Shown in pieces: positions 39,499 through 47,465 of a DNA stretch of 50,605 nt (position 1 is its first letter; every line of letters starts with the position of its first letter). The notes below the pieces were generated by a model. It ran no database searches. It was not told the origin of the DNA and saw only the letters and a list, made by a program, of their open reading frames with translations. The DNA is taken from contig JAEUJS010000711.1 of assembly GCA_016792935.1 (NCBI GenBank), forward strand, positions 1 through 50,605, given 5' to 3'. Position numbers and translations under genes: made by a program. This DNA is from Archangium sp. (GTDB lineage Bacteria > Myxococcota > Myxococcia > Myxococcales > Myxococcaceae).

Positions 39499-41151
39499 AT
39501 GCGCACCGGCCCTCTGTTGCTGATCGCGGTGCTCGCCGCGGGTTGTGAAGGTTCGCTCGTCGGTCCGCGCGTCGAGCGGCCGGTCGACCCGAATCTTCCT
39601 GAAGGAGCACCGCGCGAGCTTCCTTCTGCCTCGTCACGGGCCGCTCGTCTGTCGCACGTCGAGTACGAGAACACCGCGCGCGACTTCCTCGGCGCTCAGG
39701 CGTCACTCGGCATCACGTCGAGCTTCGTCACCGACGCGACCTCGACGACCTTCAGCAACAACGGCGGAGACCTCAACGTCACCGCCACGCAGTGGACCGA
39801 CTACCAGACCGCGGCTGAAAACCTCGCGCGCCTCGCCACGCTCGACACCGCCGCGCTGACCGCTGCCGCTGGTGGAACGCTCCCTGGCACCGATCGCGAA
39901 ATCATCGCCGCGCTCGGCCGCCGCGCCTTCCGCCGTGCGCTCACCGGTGACGAGCTCGACGACTACATGACGCTCTTCGCGGACGGCCCGACGTACTACG
40001 CGACGCTGACTCCGCGGCTCGCCGGAGCCCGCCTGGTGCTCGAGGCGATGTTCCAGTCTCCGTATTTCTTGTATCGAATTGAGCTCTCGACGCAGGTCAC
40101 GGCCGAAGTGATTCCGCTCTCGGCTGCCGAGCTCGCGACTCGCCTCTCGTACGGCTTGTGGGCCTCGATGCCCGACGACGCGCTCTTGCGCTCCGCTGAA
40201 GACGGCACGCTGCTCACAGCCGATGGCTACACCGCCCAGGTCGTTCGCTTGCTCGCCGACCCGCGCGCGAAGGCAGCGACGCAGAGCTTCCACGCGCAGC
40301 TGCTCGAGCAATCGAAGTACGCCGACATCACGCGCAGCACGACGCTCTTCCCCGAGTTCAACGCCACGCTGCGCGAGTCGATGCGTCAAGAGCAGGTGCG
40401 CTTCCTCGACGACGTGTTGTTCGCGCAGCAGGGTGGACTCGCGGCGCTGTTCACCACGCAGAGCACCTACGTCGACGACAACCTCGCGCGCGTCTACGGG
40501 CTGACGGGCACGTTCAACTCGACGTTCCAGAAGGTGCAGCTCTCCGATGGAAAACGCGGAGGCCTCTTCACGCAGATTGGTTTCCTCGCCGCGCATTCCA
40601 CGTCCACCGCGAGCGACCCGATTCACCGCGGCGTGTTCTTGAACCACCGCATCTTGTGCGCGCCGCTTCCCGCGCCGCCGAACAACGTGCCGCCGCTGCC
40701 GTCGCCCGACCCGAACGTTCCCAAGACGCTGCGGCAGCGCATCACCGAGTTCACCGGTGCGGGCACCTGCGGCGCGGGCTGCCACAGCACGATGATCAAC
40801 CCCGCGGGCTTCGCCTTCGAGCACTACGACGCGCTCGGCCGCTGGAGAGACACCGACAACAACCTCCCGGTCAACGCGAGCGACACGTACTTCTTCGACG
40901 GCACCGCGCGTTCGTTCAACGGCGCGCTCGAGCTGAGCACCGCGATGGCCGAGGAGCAGATGGCGCACCGCTGCTACACGCAGCACTGGGTGCAGTTCCT
41001 CCACGGACGCGGGCTCGGCGCGCAAGACACCGCGATGGTCAACCGCGTCGGCAAGACCTCGAAGGACGACAACGTGCCGGTGACGACGATTCTGCGGCTC
41101 CTCGTCGAGAGCGAGTCGTTCAAGACGCGTCCGGCTGAGGTGACTCCATGA
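39499..41151 (+). CDS. DUF1592/DUF1588 cytochrome-like lipoprotein (pair 3)
   Basis: 550 residues from the ATG at 39499, giving a signal peptide with lipobox AAGC (Cys16); an ATG at 39487 is also possible. It follows the family order, with RLSHVEYENTARDFLG, AAELATRLSYGLWASMPDDA and RGGLFTQIGFLAAHS. The region that should carry the c-type haem motif reads C-GAG-CH (Cys424, Cys428, His429), i.e. CX3CH rather than the CX2CH of the other two copies. The post-lipobox EGSLVGPR matches pair 2. Its stop overlaps the DUF1552 start as ATGA. Confidence 0.9.
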   Translation: MRTGPLLLIAVLAAGCEGSLVGPRVERPVDPNLPEGAPRELPSASSRAARLSHVEYENTARDFLGAQASLGITSSFVTDATSTTFSNNGGDLNVTATQWTDYQTAAENLARLATLDTAALTAAAGGTLPGTDREIIAALGRRAFRRALTGDELDDYMTLFADGPTYYATLTPRLAGARLVLEAMFQSPYFLYRIELSTQVTAEVIPLSAAELATRLSYGLWASMPDDALLRSAEDGTLLTADGYTAQVVRLLADPRAKAATQSFHAQLLEQSKYADITRSTTLFPEFNATLRESMRQEQVRFLDDVLFAQQGGLAALFTTQSTYVDDNLARVYGLTGTFNSTFQKVQLSDGKRGGLFTQIGFLAAHSTSTASDPIHRGVFLNHRILCAPLPAPPNNVPPLPSPDPNVPKTLRQRITEFTGAGTCGAGCHSTMINPAGFAFEHYDALGRWRDTDNNLPVNASDTYFFDGTARSFNGALELSTAMAEEQMAHRCYTQHWVQFLHGRGLGAQDTAMVNRVGKTSKDDNVPVTTILRLLVESESFKTRPAEVTP

Positions 41152-42542
41152 GTATTTCCCGCTGGTCGCGACGGAGATTTCTGCAGGGCCTCGGCGGTGT
41201 CTCGCTGGCGTTGCCGATGTTCGAGTCGCTGTGGCCGAAGAGCGCGTTCGCGCAGGCGATGCGTCACCGCTTCCTCGTGGTGGTGAAGGCCGGCAACGGC
41301 ATCGTGCAGGAAGGCAGCGAAGCCGGAGAGCGCTTCTGGCCGCGCAGCGTCGGCGCCATCACCATCAACGACTTGAAGGTGACCAACGCCGACCGCACCA
41401 CCGGCATCCTCGGTGACTACGCGCCGCGCTTGTTGATGGTGAAGAAGGTGCGCCTCCCCTTCCCGCGCAACTCGTGTGGTCACGCCGAGGCGTTGCCGCA
41501 AGTGCTGACCGCGATGAATCACACCGGAGGCACCAGCAACTCTCCGCTGGCGCTCGGTCGCTCGGTCGACTGGCTGGTGAGCGACAAGTTGAACGGCATG
41601 GGCTCCGCGCCGCTGACGTTCATGGCGGGTCCGACGAACACGTACATCGGCAACGGGCTCTCGTGGTCTGCACCGCAGCAGCGCGCTTCCGCCGAACGCT
41701 CTCCGATGAGCGCGTACATGCGGCTCACGGGACTCTCGAGCGCTCCGCCCGAGGTGCAGCAGCTCGTCGCCAATCGCCGCAAGAGCGTGAACGACCTCGT
41801 GCGCGCACAGCTGCGTGACTTGTCGTCGCAGCCGCAGCTCTCGACGAAGGACAAGCAGCGGTTGGACCAACACCTCACCGCCGTGCGCGACATGGAATTG
41901 CAGATGTCGTGCGACCTCGAGGCCGACCGCATCGCCGCGGTGCAGGCCATCAGCGGTCCCGAGGGAAATGACATTCGGCCCGAAGTCGTGCGCCGCTTCA
42001 TGGACCTCACGGCGTGGGCGTTCAACTGCCGCCTGAATCACGTCGCGACGCTGCAGGTCGGCCCCGGCAACGACGGCACGCAGTACACGATCAACGGCAC
42101 GAAGCTGCCGAGCTTCCATTGGATCAGCCATCGCATCTACGCCGACGGCTCCGACGGAGAGGCGATTCCCGACGCGGTCGAACTGCACCACCAGGTCGAT
42201 CGCCTGCAGATCGGCATGTACAAATATCTGCTCGATCGCCTCGAGAGCTACGCGTCTCCGTACGGCGGAACGCTGCTCGACGATTCGGCTGCGTGCTGGA
42301 CGAACGACCTCGGTGACGGGCCTCCGCACGACGCGTCGAACACGCCGTGGATCATCGCGGGCTCGGCCGGCGGAACGTTGCGCACCGGTCAGGTCGTCGA
42401 CCACCAGAAGAAGAACATCAACCTGGTGCTCAACACGCTCATCAACGCCATGGGCATCCGGAAGACCGACGGCTCGCAGACCGATGACTTCGGTGATGCG
42501 ACGCTCGCAAAGGGCGTCGTCGCCAACTCACTGACGAGCTGA
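41148..42542 (+). CDS. DUF1552 Tat-exported protein (pair 3)
   Basis: 464 residues. The Tat signal is WSRRRFLQGLGGVSLALP and ends at SAFAQ. The domain shows RHRFLVVVKAGNGIVQEG, LRLPFPRNSCGHAEALPQ (read as RLPFPRNSCGHAE), ATLQVGPGNDGTQYTING and SAACWTNDLGDGPPHD. It differs more from the other two DUF1552 proteins than they do from each other, as does its partner in the haem region. It overlaps the DUF1592 gene by four bases. It converges on the CsgG-like gene, and the two stop codons abut with no spacer. Confidence 0.9.
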   Translation: MSISRWSRRRFLQGLGGVSLALPMFESLWPKSAFAQAMRHRFLVVVKAGNGIVQEGSEAGERFWPRSVGAITINDLKVTNADRTTGILGDYAPRLLMVKKVRLPFPRNSCGHAEALPQVLTAMNHTGGTSNSPLALGRSVDWLVSDKLNGMGSAPLTFMAGPTNTYIGNGLSWSAPQQRASAERSPMSAYMRLTGLSSAPPEVQQLVANRRKSVNDLVRAQLRDLSSQPQLSTKDKQRLDQHLTAVRDMELQMSCDLEADRIAAVQAISGPEGNDIRPEVVRRFMDLTAWAFNCRLNHVATLQVGPGNDGTQYTINGTKLPSFHWISHRIYADGSDGEAIPDAVELHHQVDRLQIGMYKYLLDRLESYASPYGGTLLDDSAACWTNDLGDGPPHDASNTPWIIAGSAGGTLRTGQVVDHQKKNINLVLNTLINAMGIRKTDGSQTDDFGDATLAKGVVANSLTS

Positions 42543-44219
42543 TCATTTCTTCGGCTCGCACTCGTCGAGGTCTTCTTTGCGGCTGGCCCTGGCGTTCCAC
42601 TTCAGCGCCGATTCACAATCACCGAGCACTTCGGCGTAGCCAGCCCACGTGTCCCACGGGAGTGGATGGTCCACCGGAGGATTGCTCTCGAGGTACCGCG
42701 AGAATTTGCAGTTCTTCGCCGCTTCATCGACCAGCTCACGCAACGCAATCGAGCCGCGGCGCTGACCGGTCTGCCCGACGATGTTGCGCGGCGCCTTCAT
42801 CACGCTCCAGTACTCACACGTCTTCATCACCTTCGGCCAATCGAGCCGCTCGTACTCGTTGGGCTCGAGCGACTTGCGAATCCTGGTGTCGATGGCCTTG
42901 AAGCGCTCGTGCTGCGGAAACGCGTCGAGCACTTCCTGCAATTTGCCGATGCCGTCTTCCAACTTGCCCTGGTGCATCAGCGCGTCCGCCCACAATTCCT
43001 GCGCCTTGATGGCTTCGCTCTGCACGCGCTCGTTCGTGTCAGTGCGAGCGGCTCCCATCTTTCGTGCGGCGAGGGCGGCGAGCTCCTTCATCGCGGCGTC
43101 TCCCAGCCTGGCGTCGACGTCTCCCGGAGCGGGCGCCATCGTCAGCGACCCGATGTCTCCGAGGAGCACTGCCCGGGCGAAGGTCGCTTCGTCGGGTGTT
43201 TCTGCGAACAGCCGCGCGCGTTGTGCGCTGTCGAGCAGCTCCTGCGGAATCTTCGCCTGGCCGCCCTTGACGCGCGCGTTGTCGGTCAGCCACGTGCGCA
43301 GGTTGTCGAGCCACGCCTTCGCGCCCGCCATCGCCTGCGCCTCGTGGCCCGGGCGCACGGCGTTGAACTTGAAGTCGTGGTTGCCCTTGCCCAGATGCAC
43401 CGCGAGCGCGCGCTCGAGGAAGACGCCGCGGAAGAGCCGGCACTTGAGCGCGGTCTGCTGCGCGTCGGGCTCGGTGGGAAACGGCTTCGCGAGCGTCTCG
43501 TCGACGTAGCGCGCGAGGTCGGCGGCTCCAGCGACGATGCCCTGTTCGCGCTTCACGTTGGCGTCTTTCAAACGCGCCACGATGGCGTCTCGTTGGTCGC
43601 GCGCGAGGAGGAACGTCGGTCGCTGCTTGAGCAACGCCGCGAAGCCGGCCTGCGCTTCATCGAGCTTGCCGCGGTCGAGCAGGTCGAGGCTCTTCGAATA
43701 CGCGAGCAGCGCGCTCAGGTCGGGAGCGGTGACTTTGTTGAACGACGTGCCGCGCGCGAGCCTGGCGTCGATGCCCTCGATGAGCCGCTTCACCACTTCC
43801 TGCTGCAGCTCGAAGAGGTTCTCGTGCGTGCCTTCAGCGCGCGCGGTGAGCACCGTCTCACCTTTGTTGGTGTCGAACAGACGCGCTTCGATGCGCACCT
43901 TCGGGAGCACGGCGAGGATGGTGCCGGTGAGCTGGTAGCGCGCTCCGAGGAGCTGGCCGATCTTCTTCCGCCCCGCGGGGTCGAAGTACCTGGTCTGCTG
44001 TTGTTTGAGCTCGGTGAGGATGGACTCGAGCTTCTCGCGCTCGACGACGGTGACTCCGCCCCAGGCGACGAGGTCGGTGATCATCATGTCGGCCAGCCCC
44101 TTGCCGAGCACGTCGTACTCCGTGAGGCCGGTCTGGTTGTCGAACGGGAGCACCGCCATCACGGGCTTCCCTTCCGTCGAGCCAGCCAGGAGGACCATCG
44201 TCGCGAGGAGCGAGAGCAC
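42543..44219 (-). CDS. CsgG/FlgO-like protein with TPR region
   Basis: 558 residues from a GTG at 44219. A signal-like N-terminus (MLSLLATMVLLAGSTEG) is followed by a CsgG/FlgO-like domain (about 18–140): VMAVLPFDNQTGLTEYDVLG, LADMMITDLVAWGGVTVVER, IGQLLGARYQLTGTILAV. Such domains assemble at the outer membrane or bind other secreted proteins. The C-terminal 400 residues are helical, with TPR-like segments (ALLAYSKSLDLLDRGKLDEA, ADALMHQGKLEDGIGKLQEV). Catalytic residues are not expected. It lies 17 bases after the OmpA remnant on the same strand. Myxococcota often carry such proteins as accessory envelope sensors or scaffolds. Confidence 0.82.
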   Translation of the reverse strand: MLSLLATMVLLAGSTEGKPVMAVLPFDNQTGLTEYDVLGKGLADMMITDLVAWGGVTVVEREKLESILTELKQQQTRYFDPAGRKKIGQLLGARYQLTGTILAVLPKVRIEARLFDTNKGETVLTARAEGTHENLFELQQEVVKRLIEGIDARLARGTSFNKVTAPDLSALLAYSKSLDLLDRGKLDEAQAGFAALLKQRPTFLLARDQRDAIVARLKDANVKREQGIVAGAADLARYVDETLAKPFPTEPDAQQTALKCRLFRGVFLERALAVHLGKGNHDFKFNAVRPGHEAQAMAGAKAWLDNLRTWLTDNARVKGGQAKIPQELLDSAQRARLFAETPDEATFARAVLLGDIGSLTMAPAPGDVDARLGDAAMKELAALAARKMGAARTDTNERVQSEAIKAQELWADALMHQGKLEDGIGKLQEVLDAFPQHERFKAIDTRIRKSLEPNEYERLDWPKVMKTCEYWSVMKAPRNIVGQTGQRRGSIALRELVDEAAKNCKFSRYLESNPPVDHPLPWDTWAGYAEVLGDCESALKWNARASRKEDLDECEPKK

Positions 44220-44236
44220 GAGCGCGACTTAGCCGG

Positions 44237-44458
44237 TCACTTGCAGTGACGCACGGTGTAGGGCGCAGGCACTTCTCCACCGGGGCAGCCCGGGCGCTCG
44301 GGCCGATAATTCGGCGGCGGAGGCTCGGGCGGTGGCGGCGTGGTGCGCACGATTCGGAATTCCACGCGACGGTTCTTCGCGCGATTGAGCTCGGAGGCGT
44401 CCGGTTGTGGCTTTCGGGTAGTTCCAACTACCCAAAGTCCGCCCGCGCCCTGCCGGTT
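44237..44458 (-). pseudogene. Remnant of an OmpA/Pal-family C-terminal domain
   Basis: The frame ending at the TGA at 44237 contains ASELNRAKNRRVEFRIVR, the unmistakable end of an OmpA-like peptidoglycan-binding domain, then a Pro-rich tail ending TVRHCK. Going upstream the frame is closed by a TGA at 44459–44461, and I cannot find the TDxxG and LSxxRA parts of the domain in any frame before the MNIO gene begins. So it is either a 5'-truncated fragment or a gene broken by frameshifts. It sits between the MNIO gene and the CsgG-like gene, all leftward. Confidence 0.65.
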
Positions 44459-44564
44459 TCATCGACCGCGCTCCCTGCGGACCGGGTCGTGGTCGAGATG
44501 CACGCCAGACTCGTGGCACGTCGAAGGTCGAGAGAACGCGCTTCGACCCTCAGGCTGTCGTTCG

Positions 44565-45962
44565 TCACGCTTCCGAGATGCGCACGCCGCGAGCAGTGAC
44601 CATCAGTTTCACTTTCCATGCGCGAGGTGGTGCTCGACGCGCACAGTGGAGCAGGCCTTCCCACGCTTCGGTGCTGATCAACTCTCTCGCGCGCAGATGA
44701 CGCTTCAGCGCCGTCGCTGCGTGGAGTGCCTCCGTGAGATCCACCGCGAAGGTCGCTTCGGATTTCGTGCGTGCGGTCGAGCGCGCCCAGATCTCGAGCG
44801 ACACGAGCGCGTCGGCTCCGGGGAGCGTGCGCGCTTTCATCGCAGCCCAGGTGAGGAAGGCGTCGGCCAACGGACGCGGTGTCTTGAAGTGATTCTCGAA
44901 CGCCTCGCTGGTGATGAACGCTTTGAGCGACTCGAGGGTCGGCGTGACCGCGAGGCGAGCGAGCGGAACTTCGGCGTCGAGTTGATCAGCCAGCACCGCG
45001 AGCCGGTAGCGCAGCTCTTCGTTGTCTTCTTCGTGCAGTGCCCGGAAGTGTTCCCAGAGAGAAGGTTGGTTCTCCCTCACCCCAACCCCTCTCTCCGAGG
45101 GAGAGGGAAATTCGCGTTCAACTTCGGAGCGCGCGATGACCGGTCGGAGGCGCTTCAACGTTCGCAGCGCGACTGACTCAGGGTGACCGTCTCCCTCGTA
45201 CGTCACCGCGCACAACTGCGTGCAGCGTTTGCGCACTTCGTCGAACGTCGTCCACACCTCGTCGCGAATCGGCTGCGTGTGGTCGTCCGCGTAGAACTTT
45301 CCGTTGATGACGCCGCCCGCGAGATGAAGCTGCGCGACCGAAGTCCACGGCAGCGCGTCGAGCCCCTCGAGCAACGACAACCCACGCGCGAGTTGATGCG
45401 ACACGAGATGCCCGACATCGAGCAGCAACGGACAACCCGTCGCCTCGTGCAGCTTCGTCATGAACTCCGCGATGTGCATCGAGCCGCGCGCAGTCATCAC
45501 CACCGGGTTCTCGATGAGGAGCGGAACGGTGAGCGCGTTGCGAACATGCAGCACGTGCTCGACCGCGCGCTCGAGCCCCTCACCGTCGAGCGTGGGCGAT
45601 ACATATAAATAGCCGGGGAACGGAACGCCGCCGTGGTGCCACCAACCCACGTCGTTCGACACCCATGGACTTCCGACGGCGCGCGCGTGGGCATCGAGCA
45701 GTTTCAGTCGCTCGTCCGACTCCAGCTCCGGGCCCCAGAGGTTGAGATGCACCGGGTGGTACAGCAGCGGAGTCGCCGAGCGACGTGACTCCATCGTCGA
45801 GAAGAGCGTCGCTTCCTTGCGCGCGTCGTCGACGTTCAACGGCGCGGAGTACTCGAGGTAATCGAACAGCGTCGGGTCGGCGTCCAACAGCGCCCAGGGC
45901 CGCGGCGAGTCGCTCGACTGCGCGTTCGACGACAGACCAAGACCGAGCGTTGGGAGTCGCAT
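44565..45962 (-). CDS. DUF692-type MNIO (multinuclear iron oxygenase) with C-terminal extension
   Basis: 465 residues. Residues 1–285 form the DUF692 TIM barrel, with candidate iron ligands His69 and His72 (YHPVHLN), Glu151 and Asn152 (IENP), Asp182 and His185 (LLLDVGHLVSH) and His213 (QLHLAG). Enzymes of this class modify Cys or Asp residues of ribosomal peptides, as in methanobactin and bufferin pathways. The usual DVNN segment is DVGH here. Residues 286–297 are a REP-derived insert (PSPSERGVGVRE), and about 298–465 is an all-helical extension I do not recognise; it may serve as a built-in partner domain. It is divergent from a DoxX gene with 30 bases between starts. No precursor peptide is visible nearby. 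Confidence 0.88.
   Translation of the reverse strand: MRLPTLGLGLSSNAQSSDSPRPWALLDADPTLFDYLEYSAPLNVDDARKEATLFSTMESRRSATPLLYHPVHLNLWGPELESDERLKLLDAHARAVGSPWVSNDVGWWHHGGVPFPGYLYVSPTLDGEGLERAVEHVLHVRNALTVPLLIENPVVMTARGSMHIAEFMTKLHEATGCPLLLDVGHLVSHQLARGLSLLEGLDALPWTSVAQLHLAGGVINGKFYADDHTQPIRDEVWTTFDEVRKRCTQLCAVTYEGDGHPESVALRTLKRLRPVIARSEVEREFPSPSERGVGVRENQPSLWEHFRALHEEDNEELRYRLAVLADQLDAEVPLARLAVTPTLESLKAFITSEAFENHFKTPRPLADAFLTWAAMKARTLPGADALVSLEIWARSTARTKSEATFAVDLTEALHAATALKRHLRARELISTEAWEGLLHCARRAPPRAWKVKLMVTARGVRISEA
45072..45108 (-). repeat. REP-like element inside the MNIO gene
   Basis: It reads CTCCCTCACCCCAACCCC, then the stem CTCTCTCCGAGGGAGAGGGA. It is in the sense orientation relative to the gene and is read in the same frame as the mnmE copy, giving PSPSERGVGVRE against PSPSGRGPGVRE. 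Confidence 0.87.
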
Positions 45963-45992
45963 GCTTCAGAAACGTGTTACGCCGCGTCGCCA

Positions 45993-46397
45993 ATGCACTC
46001 AACGACGCTGTGGATCGCGCAGACGTTCGCCGCTGCCTTCCTCGCCGTGCTCTTCCTGCAATCGGGCCTCGACAAGGTCCTCGATTGGAAGGGAAACAAG
46101 GAATACATCTCGGGCTTCTTCGGGAAGACGCCGCTGCGTCGCTTCAGCACCTTCCTGCTCTTCAACATCACGGTGCTCGAGGTGTTCGCCGGCATCACGT
46201 CGGCCGCGGGTTGCTTGAGCGTGCTCCTCACCAGAGATGCACACGTCGCGTTCGCTGGCGCGTTCCTCTCGACGCTCAACTTCCTCGCGCTCTTCTTCGG
46301 CCAGCGCATCGCGAAGGACTATGCGTCGGCGGGTGCGATGATTCCGTACGCGATGTTCGGCATCGCTTCGATCCTGCTGCAGGGCGCGAAGCTCTGA
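45993..46397 (+). CDS. DoxX family membrane protein
   Basis: 134 residues with four membrane segments (about 5–24, 52–72, 78–100 and 110–130). The N-terminal FLAVLFLQSGLDKVLDW is the DoxX/DoxD signature (QSGLDK is close to the usual G-x-x-K). Homologues supply electrons or scaffold oxidases in the membrane, and DoxX genes occur in bufferin-type MNIO operons. Here it is divergent from the MNIO gene rather than in the same unit, with only 30 bases between the starts, so their promoters must overlap or lie inside the coding regions. Partnership with the MNIO enzyme is inference. Confidence 0.85.
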   Translation: MHSTTLWIAQTFAAAFLAVLFLQSGLDKVLDWKGNKEYISGFFGKTPLRRFSTFLLFNITVLEVFAGITSAAGCLSVLLTRDAHVAFAGAFLSTLNFLALFFGQRIAKDYASAGAMIPYAMFGIASILLQGAKL

Positions 46398-46409
46398 CTC
46401 ACTGACGCG

Positions 46410-47375
46410 TCACCGCAGGTCGTAACGCGTGATGACCGGGAAGTGGTCACTGGTGTTGCTCGAGAAGTTCGGCACCACCGAGTCAGCTCGCACGACCTTC
46501 GCTGAGCCCGGGACGAAGCGGCGCGCGAGCTCATCCGTCGCGAGGTGGTGGTCAATGGTCGAGCTGAACGACGCGGTGGTCGACACCCCCGCCTGGCTGA
46601 GCGCCGCCGTGGTGAACTGGTAGTGCGCGCTGTCGTCCACGAAGTTCGAGAACGGGCTCACGCGCCGCTGGTACGTCGAGACGTCGATGTCGTCGTTCAA
46701 GTCGCCGACCACCAGCACCCAGCGCGTGGGGTACGTCGTGTCGAGCCAGGTCTTGAACGCCGCCGACGCGCGCGTGCGGCGATTCCAGCCGTCGTAGTTC
46801 GCCATCGCCTTGAAGTGCGCGACGACGACGACGAGTGAGCGGGCGGCTCCGTCTTCGGTCCACGAGAGCTTCACTTCCATCGGCGGCCGGCCGGCGAAGT
46901 CGTACGCCGCGTTGGTCACCACCACGCGCGCCGAGTCGAGGTGGAACTTCTTCTTGAAGAGCAGCGCCACCTTCTGCTCGCCGCTCGCGTAGTACGCCGA
47001 GCCGTTCTCCACGCGCGGGTCGGTGACGAGAACGCCCTCGTACGCGGGGAGCCCCTGCATCAAGAGCGCAAACGACTGCGCGTCGACGACTTCGACGAGG
47101 CCCACGACGTCGAGTTCCATGCGACGCAGCACGGTGCGCACGTTGGCGAACTGCACGCGCTCGTCAGTCGGGCCTTCTTCCGGGTCGCCGAACCACTCCA
47201 CGTTCCACGAGCCGACGTCGAGCAGCGTGGGGAAATCTTCCGACGGGATGCGCGCGAGCTCACCTTCCGCGGTGTCGAGTGTGTCGTCTCCACCGATGCG
47301 TCCCCGGGAATCTTCGGGGCCGCAAGCAGCCAGCGTGAGGAGGGCGGTCAACAACAGCGAGTGCGTGGTCTTCAT
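46410..47375 (-). CDS. Secreted endonuclease/exonuclease/phosphatase-fold lipoprotein
   Basis: 321 residues from the ATG at 47375; the long upstream frame is a shadow of the MocR gene. The lipobox is LAAC with Cys18. The EEP fold signatures are visible: DVGSWNVEWFG, DVVGLVEVVD, VVVAHFKA, VVGDLNDDID and, near the end, SSTIDHHLAT and TSDHFPVI with the catalytic His. Members hydrolyse phosphodiester bonds in DNA, RNA or lipids. As an exported lipoprotein it probably acts on extracellular nucleic acid. It is divergent from the MocR regulator across 90 bases, so it is a possible target of that regulator. Confidence 0.9.
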   Translation of the reverse strand: MKTTHSLLLTALLTLAACGPEDSRGRIGGDDTLDTAEGELARIPSEDFPTLLDVGSWNVEWFGDPEEGPTDERVQFANVRTVLRRMELDVVGLVEVVDAQSFALLMQGLPAYEGVLVTDPRVENGSAYYASGEQKVALLFKKKFHLDSARVVVTNAAYDFAGRPPMEVKLSWTEDGAARSLVVVVAHFKAMANYDGWNRRTRASAAFKTWLDTTYPTRWVLVVGDLNDDIDVSTYQRRVSPFSNFVDDSAHYQFTTAALSQAGVSTTASFSSTIDHHLATDELARRFVPGSAKVVRADSVVPNFSSNTSDHFPVITRYDLR

Positions 47376-47415
47376 AGGGACGCACCGTGCCTCCCGCTGG
47401 AACATCAAAACATGA

Positions 47416-47444
47416 CCAGTTCTCGTATTTTCGATGTGCCAGTT
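47416..47444. promoter_or_regulatory. Possible MocR operator (CCAGTT direct repeat)
   Basis: CCAGTT occurs at 47416–47421 and again at 47439–47444, 23 bases apart, about two helical turns. MocR/GntR proteins of this type often bind widely spaced direct repeats in the promoter they share with a divergent gene. This is position-based inference only. Confidence 0.3.
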
Positions 47445-47465
47445 TGACGGTACTGTCTTCGCGCG

